Source: Streptomyces sp. TLI_235 (GTDB lineage: Bacteria; Actinomycetota; Actinomycetes; Streptomycetales; Streptomycetaceae). Taken from it: DNA of 64,000 nt. Below are positions 55,924-64,000 of this stretch, piece by piece. Position numbers and translations under genes: made by a program. The DNA lies in contig NSGV01000001.1 in NCBI GenBank assembly GCA_002300355.1, forward strand, positions 5,475,074 through 5,539,073, given 5' to 3'. The stretch's first letter is position 1. Every line of letters begins with the position of its first letter. Below the pieces are notes generated by a model. The model worked only from the letters and a program-made list of their open reading frames with translations. It was not told the origin of the DNA and made no database searches.

Positions 55924-56379
55924 ATGCGCCCCGTCACCCTCGCCCTCGCCGCCGCCTGCCTCCTCACCGGAGCCGTCGCCTGCGACCCCTCCGCAGCCGG
56001 CCCCACCCAGAAGAGCACCGCCGCGGCCGTCCCCGCCCAGCCCGCCGCCGGAGCCCCGTCCGCCGCCGCGGCCGCACCCGCACCGGCCGGTGATGGCGAC
56101 AAGACGAAGGACGTCGAGATCACAAAGTGCTCGGCCGACCCCACGCTGCACTGGCCGTCCGCCGAGCTGAAGATCACAAACCACAGCTCGAAGGCGTCGA
56201 ACTACATGGTCCAGGTCGAATTCCTCGACGGCTCCGGCACCCGCATCGGCGAGGGCATGGCCGCCACCAGCGGCCTCGCCCCTGGCCAGGCCTCCATTCA
56301 GAAGGCCCAGGGCGCCACCGACGCGCAGGGCAAGCTGTCCTGCCGGGTCATCGACGTCACCCGCTACGCGGCACCCTGA
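55924..56379 (+). CDS. Secreted lipoprotein
   Basis: A 151-aa protein. A signal peptide (TLALAAACLLTGAVAC) ends at a lipobox Cys20, followed by a Pro/Ala-rich linker (residues 25-55) and a small beta domain (VEITKCSADPTLHWPSAELKITN, SNYMVQVEFLDGSGTRIGEG, CRVIDVTRYA) of the FxLYD-like type common on Streptomyces surface lipoproteins. A surface lipoprotein in a prophage's lysogeny region is a classic place for superinfection exclusion. The role is inferred. A terminator hairpin follows. Confidence 0.8.
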   Translation: MRPVTLALAAACLLTGAVACDPSAAGPTQKSTAAAVPAQPAAGAPSAAAAAPAPAGDGDKTKDVEITKCSADPTLHWPSAELKITNHSSKASNYMVQVEFLDGSGTRIGEGMAATSGLAPGQASIQKAQGATDAQGKLSCRVIDVTRYAAP

Positions 56380-56395
56380 CCTGGGCTCGCGAACC

Positions 56396-56424
56396 CGCGC
56401 CGCCCTCCGGGGAAGGGCGGCGCG
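56396..56424 (+). terminator. Lipoprotein terminator (second view)
   Basis: The same 11-bp hairpin as at 49-77, here directly after the complete lipoprotein gene. Confidence 0.7.
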
Positions 56425-56630
56425 AGCCGGTCTCACACTCGGCGATTCGATTACCCGTTCGATTCATTGCCGTTCGGTCACGCCTTCACCCACACAGCAG
56501 ACGCAGTCAGCGACCAGCGCTAACCTGGGGCCAATGGGGGGATGGCACTGCGTGCCGGACGGCCCCGCCGACACCACCCGGCGGGCCAGTCGTTACGGTG
56601 TAGGCAGGGCCAGTGAAGGAGGCGACAGCA

Positions 56631-57086
56631 ATGGCCAACGTGAAGGACGTCGCGGCGTACATTCTCGGCAAGCACGGGCCCATGTCCGCCATGAAGCTGC
56701 AGAAGCTGTGCTTCTTCGCCTACGGCTACCACCTCGTCTGGGAAGACCGCAGTCTGTTCCCCGAGCGGTTCCAAGCCTGGGCAAACGGGCCCGTCGCCCC
56801 CGAGCTGTACGCCATGCATCGCGGCCGCTTCCAGCTGAGCGCCGGCGAAATCAACGGAGACCCCTCGGCGCTCGACCCCGGCGAGGCCGAGTCCGTCGAC
56901 CTGGTCCTCGACGCGTTCATCGGCTACTCGGCCCACGAGCTGTCCGCGATGACCCACCGCGAGGGCCCCTGGGTCGTCGCCCGCGAGCGAGCCGGCGTCG
57001 CCGACCTCGACCGGAGCAGGGAACCCCTCCTCGATGAGGACATGGAAGACTTCTTCGGCGCGCTGGTGAACCGCAGCGCCAACTGA
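56631..57086 (+). CDS. Panacea antitoxin (second view)
   Basis: Identical to 284-739. Read with the complete upstream lipoprotein, it shows the real order: lipoprotein, terminator, antitoxin, toxin-like gene. Confidence 0.85.
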   Translation: MANVKDVAAYILGKHGPMSAMKLQKLCFFAYGYHLVWEDRSLFPERFQAWANGPVAPELYAMHRGRFQLSAGEINGDPSALDPGEAESVDLVLDAFIGYSAHELSAMTHREGPWVVARERAGVADLDRSREPLLDEDMEDFFGALVNRSAN

Positions 57087-57108
57087 CTGAGTCGGGGACG
57101 GCAAGTAC

Positions 57109-57579
57109 GTGGCGAAGAAGCGCCCCGTCGGGGGGAAGAACGTCAACCTCCCCGGCCCGATCAACGTCGGCAAGAACGTCGGCAACACGAAGGACCTCCT
57201 GCCGAACTCCGGCACTACCAACGACCGGCTAACGTGGCGATTCACGCACATCGACCATGACAGCCGTTGGTGCTTCGACGGGGCCACGCCGGGGGAGGTC
57301 TGTGAGCTGCTGCGGAAGCTCAAGGACTTCGAGTCCATGACGATCGCAGAACTCCGGCAGACGTGGCGGACGTTCAAGGAGTACGAGCTGCCCGGCGGGC
57401 TCTGCAAGGACGCCCTCGACCGACTCACCGAGATCGGCCGCGACGACATGACGAAGATCCAGCGCCTGGAGCTCACGGGCCTGCAGCGCCTGTACGGGTT
57501 CTTGGACGGGCATGTCTTCCACATTGTGTGGTGGGATCGCCAGCACGAGGTGTATCCCTCGAAGCTCAAGCACACGTAG
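57109..57579 (+). CDS. Intact toxin-like partner gene
   Basis: The full-length 156-aa version from GTG 57109, 22 bases after the antitoxin stop. Its basic N terminus (AKKRPVGGKNVNLPGPINVG) is followed by WRFTHIDHDSRWCFDGATPGE, a helix ELLRKLKDFESMTIAELRQTW, and the C-terminal LYGFLDGHVFHIVWWDR strand pair. The other copy lacks one G in a run, so this is the version to trust. The mechanism is unproven; an mRNA-interferase-like fold is a guess from the C-terminal pattern. Confidence 0.6.
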   Translation: MAKKRPVGGKNVNLPGPINVGKNVGNTKDLLPNSGTTNDRLTWRFTHIDHDSRWCFDGATPGEVCELLRKLKDFESMTIAELRQTWRTFKEYELPGGLCKDALDRLTEIGRDDMTKIQRLELTGLQRLYGFLDGHVFHIVWWDRQHEVYPSKLKHT

Positions 57580-57629
57580 GCCCCCTCGCCCCAGGCAAAG
57601 CATCCCGGGGCGCTGCAGACACGACGAAG

Positions 57630-57664
57630 CCGCCCCCGCCCGGCATGTGGCCGAGCGGGGGCGG
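57630..57664. terminator. Bidirectional terminator (second view)
   Basis: Repeats the hairpin at 1283-1317 between the toxin-like gene and the end of the late operon. Confidence 0.75.
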
Positions 57665-57707
57665 TGTGGCGGGGTCCGGGATCGCGCTGGCGTCCGGGCG
57701 GGCGGTG

Positions 57708-58058
57708 TCAGTGGGAGATGAGCGGAATCGCCGCAAGGACCAGCCCCGCGAGCCCCACCAGAGAAGCCAGGGCCGGCAGCGGCCAGCGGCCCCGCTTCAA
57801 GTCCTCGGTCTCGCGGCGCTGATCGGCCAGGGCAGCCTGGAACTCGGCCCGGACCTGTTCGAGTTCCGCCTTGTGCTCGGCCCTCGCCTCGACAAGCTCG
57901 GCCTTGAGCGCGGCCAGCTCCCGGTCGGACCGGTCGGCCCGCTGCAGCATCAATGCCAGCTGCCCGTGGATCGTGGCGAACCCGACGTCGACCGACCTCC
58001 TGATCTCCGCCAACTCGAGGGCAACGGACACTGCACTCCCGCCGTCCGGGGCGGTCAC
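57708..58058 (-). CDS. Coiled-coil/membrane-anchor protein (second view)
   Basis: Identical to 1361-1711. Confidence 0.7.
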   Translation of the reverse strand: MTAPDGGSAVSVALELAEIRRSVDVGFATIHGQLALMLQRADRSDRELAALKAELVEARAEHKAELEQVRAEFQAALADQRRETEDLKRGRWPLPALASLVGLAGLVLAAIPLISH

Positions 58059-58450
58059 TGGCGCCTCACCGGGGCGAGCGGCAGCGCCGGGCGGGCGCCA
58101 GCCGACGCGGTGACCTGGGTGCGGGTCCACATCGCCACCCCCGCACCGACCGCAGTCATAACGATCGCCTGCCGGTCTGCGGACCAATGCAGACCCAGAC
58201 CGACAGCCAGCGCGAGGCCGGCCTGGATGGTGCCGACGATCGGCGCGCCGAGCGCGTCATGCGCAACCAGCGCAACAATCAGGCCGACCGCTGCCGCAGC
58301 CAAGGCGTTGACGAGGGCCTGCCGCTCAGGCGTCAGCGAGAGCCAGAACGCGCCGCCCATCTTGACCAGCGATGCGATGAATGCGAGCCACAACGCGGGC
58401 TCACGACGAATGGTGTACGGCACGGGGCCTCCGATCTGAGAGAGGGTCAT
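58055..58450 (-). CDS. Putative holin (second view)
   Basis: Identical to 1708-2103. Confidence 0.7.
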   Translation of the reverse strand: MTLSQIGGPVPYTIRREPALWLAFIASLVKMGGAFWLSLTPERQALVNALAAAAVGLIVALVAHDALGAPIVGTIQAGLALAVGLGLHWSADRQAIVMTAVGAGVAMWTRTQVTASAGARPALPLAPVRRQ

Positions 58451-58749
58451 GCGGGTATCCACTGGCCGCCGCGGACCCACCCATGGGTGCCACAGCAGGG
58501 CCAGAGAAGAGACGGCTCCATGTGGAGCGGGTCGCGGGCGACGAGGGTGTGCTCCGGGGCTGCCATACCGATCCACCGGCCGTCGCCGGTGTTCGGGCAC
58601 CAGTGCCAGAACCACGGGTTCGGATCGGACGGGTCGGCGGTGAGCTCGGGCGGCACCCAGCCGTAAGCGATGTCCGAGGTGAGCTGGTGCACCTCCGCCC
58701 ACCAGTCGCACCACTCGGTGGGCGGCGTCGCCCGGTCGGTCTCGCCCAT
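58447..58749 (-). CDS. DUF6527-like protein (second view)
   Basis: Identical to 2100-2402. Confidence 0.6.
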   Translation of the reverse strand: MGETDRATPPTEWCDWWAEVHQLTSDIAYGWVPPELTADPSDPNPWFWHWCPNTGDGRWIGMAAPEHTLVARDPLHMEPSLLWPCCGTHGWVRGGQWIPA

Positions 58750-58751
58750 GG

Positions 58752-59617
58752 TCAGGAACCGGGCGCGGGCGGGGCGGTGGTGCCAACGCTGACGTCGACC
58801 TTGACGACGGCTTCGGCGATCGCCTGCTTGATCTGCTGCACGAGCTGGGCCTGGTCGATGCCGTGCTGGGCGGCGACGGCGGCGGCGAGCTGGGTGATCG
58901 CGGCGGTCTGCGCGGCGTCCCGCTGGGCGGCGGCGGCCATGTCGTTCTTGAGGCCCCAGATTTCGGCGTTGAGCTGGCCGAACCAGGCCTCGGCGCGGTC
59001 GGTTTCCATGTAGTCCTCCTCGGTGGTGGCGGCCGCGGTGCCGAACAGGTTGGGCATCGGGCCGGGGTCGGTGTGGTCGTTCTCCGGGACCTGCGAGTGC
59101 CCGTAGTGGCCGGAGCGGGCGTTCCAGGTGGTGACGGAGCGGCGCGGGGGCCACGTCGGGGCGCCCATCGGCCACACGTCGGGGACGCCCCAGGAGCGGA
59201 GCCAGGCCATCAGCCGGTCCAGGCCGACGCACGGCGTGTCGGCGACCGTGGCGTAGACCTGGCCGTTCACCCGGCAGTGCGGGAAGAACAAGATCTCGAT
59301 CTGGATGCAGATGTCGCCCTTGCGGTTCGTCTCCACCCCACCCGGCAGGTTCTTCACCGCCTTCGCCCTCGAGGTGGCGGGGAAGAACTGGGCGGTCCGG
59401 CCGGTGAACGGGTCCCAGAGGATGTGCGGCGCCATGCCAGCGCCGTCGCCGGAGAAGTAGGAGAGCAGGTCGTCAAACGGCACCAGGTCCGCGGGCGCCT
59501 GCGGGGTGGCGTTGCGGTCCCAGGTGATGTGCCAGATCGTGCGGGCGCCGCGTCGCCAGCCATCGGCGCGTCGTCGAGCTGGCGCCGAGCGGCGCCAGGC
59601 AGCCACAGTTCGGGCAT
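58752..59617 (-). CDS. Amidase endolysin (second view, N-terminal frameshift)
   Basis: Here the C-terminal two thirds are in one frame, including the zinc motif and the coiled tail ending VSVGTTAPPAPGS. One base is missing near 59550, so the first 25 residues must be taken from the first copy. Confidence 0.82.
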
Positions 59618-60406
59618 CAGGACGTCCTTCCGCACAGCAGGCCGCGGAGCCGGGCGAGCGGCCCGCGCGGGCCGGACGGGCACGGACCTGGTGCGGACGG
59701 GCACGGTGACGTCGCCGCCCTGGGCGAGGAGCCACGCCATGGCGGTACGGGGCACCCAGCCGCGCCGTCGATCCCCCACCCGGACCCCCACGAGTTGGTG
59801 ATCCAGTAGCGGCCGGCCTCGACGTCGAGGGCGGTGACCTCGACCTCGTGCCCGCCAGCGACGCCGCTGGACGGCACGACGGGGATCCGGCCGTCCTGCC
59901 CGGGGGTCTCCATGGAGTTCAGCCAGGGGATGCCGATGATGACCGGGCGCCTCTGCAGGACGGTGCCATGGCGGGTTCGGAGAACGCGTGCCCGTAGGAG
60001 CTCGCGAGGCCCAGCGCCTTGAGGGCCTTGGCGACGCCGAGGCCGGAGCTGCCGGTGTCCTCGGCGGGTAGGTGCCGGGCAGGCCGTCCAGGCGGGTGGC
60101 CAGGGAGTACAGCCCGAGGGCGAAGTTCTCGTCGAGGCGGTGCGCACCGTCCGCGAACCGGCCGTGCGATGCGGCGGCGCCCGCCGCGGTGATGGTGACC
60201 GTGTCGGTGGCGGTGCGGCCGGTGGAGTCGGTCGCGAGCCAGCCCGTGGCGGCGTTTCCCGTGCAGGAGCCGATGCTGCCCTGGTCGAGGATCGGGATGC
60301 GGCGGGTCCAGGTGACGGAGCGCAGGGCCACCCCGGGCAGGGCGGCACACGGATAGGCGCGGGAGCGTGGGTCGTGGTGTTCCAGACGGCCGTACGTGAT
60401 CGGCAT
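59617..60406 (-). CDS. Papain-like peptidase (second view, several frameshifts)
   Basis: Corresponds to 3269-4063, but five bases net are missing (for example near 59660, 59764, 59966 and 60065). The active-site segments are all present in different frames. Confidence 0.8.
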
Positions 60407-60504
60407 GAGGGCCTCCGGGCATAGCGAAATCCCCGGCCGGTCGGCCGCGGGACAAGGTCGGATGCGACGGCCAGGCAACAGCGCCACCCCAGCCGCCGGA
60501 TAGA

Positions 60505-61232
60505 TCAGGACTGCACCCCGTACGTCGCGAGCCCGCGGACACCGATCGTCCCCGCCCCACCCGTCACCCGCGCCTGCCAGTGCAGAGCGGTGATGGACCC
60601 GAACGCCCCGGGGATCGAGCCGGTCGCGGCGCCGTAGTAGAAGGAGTTCGCGCGATGCTCTGCGGGGGGATGATGACGTTGCTCGAGTCGTCGATGAGTT
60701 GGATCTCCCCTGTGACCCCGGCCGCGGTCTGCACGAGGTAGTTCGCGTGATCTTCGGGTGCTGCCTGTTCCATCCCGGCATGTTCTGCAGCGTCGTGAAG
60801 GTCCCCGACGTGGTCGTGTCCGTCGGCGCCGCGGTCGCGCCGACCCACGCGTCCGTGCTGAGGTACGGCCGGGCAAGGCCGGAGCCCGAGAGGACATCGT
60901 CGGACAGCAGGAAGTTGCCCTCCCGGTCGCGGACGGCGATGCCCTGTGGATCGGCCGAGGTGGTGCGATCTGCAGAGCGAGCGACCCGTCCTCCCGGTAG
61001 AACAGGGCGCGCGCTGGGGGGAACCGTCCGGGTGCGCCGGGGCGATGCCGCCGACCCAGATGATCACCGACCCGTCGGTATCCAGCACCCGGAACACGCC
61101 ACCGGCCCCGACGTCAACGTTGCCGAGGATCTGGTTCTGCGCCGGCCGCTGCTGGGTCCGGCCCTCGACCGCGCGCAGCCGGTCCTCGAGCGCCCGGATC
61201 CGGTCGAGCAGGTCGAGAGGGATACTCGCCAT
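60505..61232 (-). CDS. Minor tail protein (second view, frameshifted)
   Basis: Corresponds to 4162-4891. The two C bases missing from the first copy are present here, but others are lost (near 60650, 60748, 60965 and 61010). The consensus protein needs both copies. Confidence 0.7.
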
Positions 61233-62337
61233 CAGGCGCTCCAGATACAGCTCGCAGTCTCCGGTCGGCCGCGCTCCTCCGGCTCGACCCTGTGCCCGAC
61301 GACCCGGTACCGGGCATCAGACCGGGCGCCGGGTACCAGTCGTCGGTGATCCGCAGCCGCACGTAGCTGCCGAGCGCGGCTGCTGACCCGCCCGGGTGAT
61401 GATCTTCACGGTCGGGATCACGACTGGCCGCTGCCAGCGGGCGAGGTCCGCCGCGGCGTAGGCGTCGAGGTGGCCTGCACCGTGACGTCCGTGTAGTCGC
61501 GGTGCCGTCGAGTCGCGGCCAACCGGTATCGAGGTCGCTCTGGGCGATCTGCACGGCGGACATCAGCGGTACCGAGGCCGACGCCTGGTTCTGGTTGGTG
61601 GTCGCGCCCCGGGACTGCCAGATGTTCGCCTGCGTGGTGGCGTCCTCCGGAAGGCTGTACGACCGGACCGCACCGGGTCCGTCCGGCCCGGCCGGTGAGG
61701 ACAGCACGACGTCCTCGGAGCCGGACACAAGCTGCGGGTAGCCGAGCCGCAGAGCCCGGTGCCGCGCCCCTGCGCTGTCCTTGTAGATCTGGATCCGCCA
61801 CTCGAAGCCGCCCTGCACCGCGGCGAGTTGTCGAGCAGGCCGCCGATCCACGGCAGGTCGAACCGGCTGTACGTCCGGTCTCGGAGGACTCCGCTCATCT
61901 GCGAGTAGTCGATCTCAATGCCCAGACTCCCGCCGGAGAGTGCCTGGGTGTAGGCGACGAGCTGCCGGGCGATCTCGAGCTGGTCGGTGCTGGTGAACGT
62001 CTGGTCGGCGCTCAGCAGCCGGTGCCCGCGGAGGATCGACTCCAGCCCGGCGGCCTGCACTTGGCAGCTCAGGAACCCGCGCTCGTCCGAGGCCGGGGTA
62101 CGTGTCCACAGCGGCCGCCCACACGGTCTCATCGGCGCGCTCCAGGTACAGCATGGTCCGGCCGGGCAACAGCACCGCGCGGGCGCGGCGGGCGAAGTCT
62201 GCGTTCGGCAGCGGCACTGTGCCGGACAGTGACCCACTCTTGCCGATGTAGTCGTCGAACGTGACTCCCTGGATCGGTAGCACGTCCATGACCTCGTCCG
62301 TTCGGAGGTCGGCGACGACCAGGCGGTACGGGTCCAT
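61232..62337 (-). CDS. Gp37-like tail hub protein (second view, frameshifted)
   Basis: Corresponds to 4891-6006, which is intact. About ten single-base losses break this copy. Confidence 0.7.
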
Positions 62338-63564
62338 CAGGCCACCCGGCGGAGCTCGAACCAGCTGTCCTTCTTGAGGACAGTGCCGGTCGCGTTGCTG
62401 GTGTTCTGTGCCCAGTTGAGGACGAAGGTGCCGGCCGCGCCTGCGGTGAGCAGGCCGTTGAGCACGCACGCCATGATCGTGGTGTTGTTCGTGGTGGCGC
62501 CGCCGGGCGCGTAGTTGGTGGTGCTGATGGACTGGACGTCGTAGATGGCCGAGCCGGTGGTACCGGTCGTGGTGGTGGCTTGGCAGTGGCCGTGCCAGGC
62601 GAACGTGGACGATGCGGGTGCGGCCCAGCCGAACTTCAGGTCGGTGTCGTCCCGGGCGCCGTACATCAGCAGGCCGGCCAGACGGTAGACGCCGCCGGAG
62701 ACGAGGCCACTGACGGTCAGCTCGGGGTCGGCGGTCGTCGTGGTGGTGCTGGCCGGGTGGTGTCGGACGTCTTGCGGGCGAAGAGGATCTGTCCGATACC
62801 TCCGACGCTCAGGTTGCCGTCGACGGTCAGGGAGTCCGGGGTGCGTGCCACGTTCGCGCTGTCGCGGTAGAACTCGACGTCCGAGCCGATCACCACCCGG
62901 CCCGACGTGCCGAGGTATACCCTCGACTCCCAGGACGAGCCGTTGTACCGCTCGATGCCGGTGGTGGTGCCGCCGTCCCGGTACTGGCCGGAGTACCAAC
63001 CGGCCGTCGAACCGTCGGGGTTGATCCCGCCGACCGCCGAGGTGTACGGCCTGCGGTCTGTCAGCGCGGTGGCCCAGTTGATCGGGGACCCTGCGCTCGC
63101 ACCGGCCGGGACGAGGATGTCCCACAGTCTCAGCGCGCTGTTCGTGGTGGCCGGGGCGGACGGCGCGGTCGGCGAACCGGCCGGAGTACCCGTCACGTAC
63201 TGGACCTGGGCGAGGGTGTTGCCCGAGGTGTCGAACAGCTTGTCGTAGACGATCAGGAACACCGAGTCGATGCGCGGGTTCGAGGCGTCGCCGTTCGGCA
63301 CCGTGATGGCCTCGGCGACGGTCACCGCGACCGGGTACGCGCCCTGCGACGAGGTACCCGCGACGATCGCGCGGCCCACGCTGAGCGTGCCGGACATGAC
63401 GCTGCCGGTGAGGTTGCACGGGTTGTTGCCCGGGATCAGGCCCGGCCGGGTCGACAGCGCACCGCCGGGACCATGGTGCCGGTCGGGACGAGCCTGGTGT
63501 CGTTGCGGCTCTGTCCGGGGGTTGCTTCGGAGGCGTTGAGGAGCCAGCCGGATCGAACGGTCAT
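62337..63564 (-). CDS. Minor tail/fibre protein (second view, frameshifted)
   Basis: Corresponds to 6006-7235, with two bases lost here (near 62753 and 63463). Confidence 0.72.
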
Positions 63565-63577
63565 GAGGTCTGGCCTC

Positions 63578-64000
63578 CTACCAGTAGGCGTTGCGCCAGC
63601 GCACCGTCATCAGCGCGGCGGGATCGGGGACGGGGTCGCTACTGCGGAAGCTCACGACCGAGGTGGTGCCAGCCGGGAGGACGAACGCCCCTCGGGCTGG
63701 GAGCGAAGAGTCGCGGAGCCGATCCGGGACTGCCCGCCGAGGAGCACCGTCCCGGCCCATGCGTCGATCGTGAGCGTGTCCGTCGCGGTCAAGGTCAGGT
63801 CGTACTCGAGGAGCACGCCGGTGCCCTGCAGCGTGATGAGCGGGGTGGTCGCCGGGCCTCGGATCTCGATGAGCGGATGCGCGTCCGCGTCGCCGGAGTT
63901 GGTGGCGATGACGTCACCGGTGCTGCCCGGGGTACCCCACGCGAGGCCGACGGCAGACTCGGGGTTGCCCCAGGCCAGGCCAGCGCCTGATTCGGGGTTG
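63578..64000 (-). CDS. Distal tail protein (second view, partial)
   Basis: The C-terminal part of the gene at 7249-8187, cut by the window end inside its 33-bp repeats and frameshifted near 63690. Confidence 0.75.

Larger units (their letters stand above)
56348..64000. repeat. Second copy of the terminal overlap
   Basis: Same sequence and order as 1-7672, net 19 bases shorter. Indels are rare to about 59500 and frequent beyond, as expected where read support falls near a contig end. It holds the intact toxin-like gene and the intact amidase C terminus. Confidence 0.93.

Noticed and set aside
55485..56170. Open frames through the three-hairpin gap
   Set aside because: Composition is Pro/Arg/Ser-rich in all frames and stems interrupt any domain-like pattern. 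Structure explains the region better.
1..64000. Tandem duplication of prophage DNA as the reason for the repeated 7.6 kb
   Set aside because: The copies differ only by one-base indels that break genes in both, and errors increase towards the window end. No base substitutions were noticed in the parts I compared.

Overview
The window is the genome of a temperate Streptomyces-type siphovirus (or its circular prophage form). The evidence is very high GC, GTG/ATG starts, WhiB, DUF6221 and Streptomyces-style XRE-TPR proteins, a complete HK97-fold head and long-tail gene set, and a tyrosine integrase with repressor-like genes. Positions 1-7672 recur at 56348-64000. The two copies differ only by single-base indels, mostly in G/C runs (offset 56347 at the start, 56328 at the end). 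I read this as an untrimmed circular or terminally redundant assembly of one genome of about 56.35 kb. Each copy carries frameshifts that the other lacks, so both must be read to recover the proteins.

Layout. At 1-1232 (+) is the end of a lipoprotein gene, then a Panacea (SocA/DUF4065-like) antitoxin and a probable toxin partner. At 1361-23139 (-), read right to left, is the late operon: terminases, portal, minor capsid protein, scaffold, major capsid, head-tail connectors, tail tube, tail chaperones with a programmed -1 frameshift, tape measure, distal tail and minor tail proteins, papain-like protease, amidase endolysin, and holin-like genes. At 23282-29350 (-) are small regulators, zinc-ribbon proteins and a block of membrane proteins like those of Streptomyces plasmid-spread loci, behind two operator arrays. 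At 29951-37002 (-) are small early genes and a cytosine methyltransferase. At 37121-37305 is an iteron/inverted-repeat region, a candidate origin, just downstream of a helicase-like ATPase gene. At 39023-44981 (-) are DNA metabolism genes: DUF2303, WhiB, RuvC-like, DnaQ-like exonuclease, HNH, ERF and YqaJ-type exonuclease. At 44978-47882 (-) is a run of very small early genes starting with an excisionase-like protein.

The lysogeny control region is at 47920-50763: a small XRE gene (-) facing an XRE, ImmA/IrrE protease and integrase series (+), with tandem 10-bp operator-like repeats. Then come a probable attP/terminator region (50764-51435), small genes, an XRE-TPR regulator, two tandem HAD-family paralogs, a short + gene, an unexplained three-hairpin region (55447-55724), and the lipoprotein and toxin-antitoxin genes that close the circle.

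Most - strand genes overlap by GTGA/ATGA/TGATG junctions, implying translational coupling over long operons. Several genes at 44-52 kb look frameshifted by one base; sequencing error is the simplest explanation. I saw no tRNA genes, CRISPR arrays or insertion sequences.
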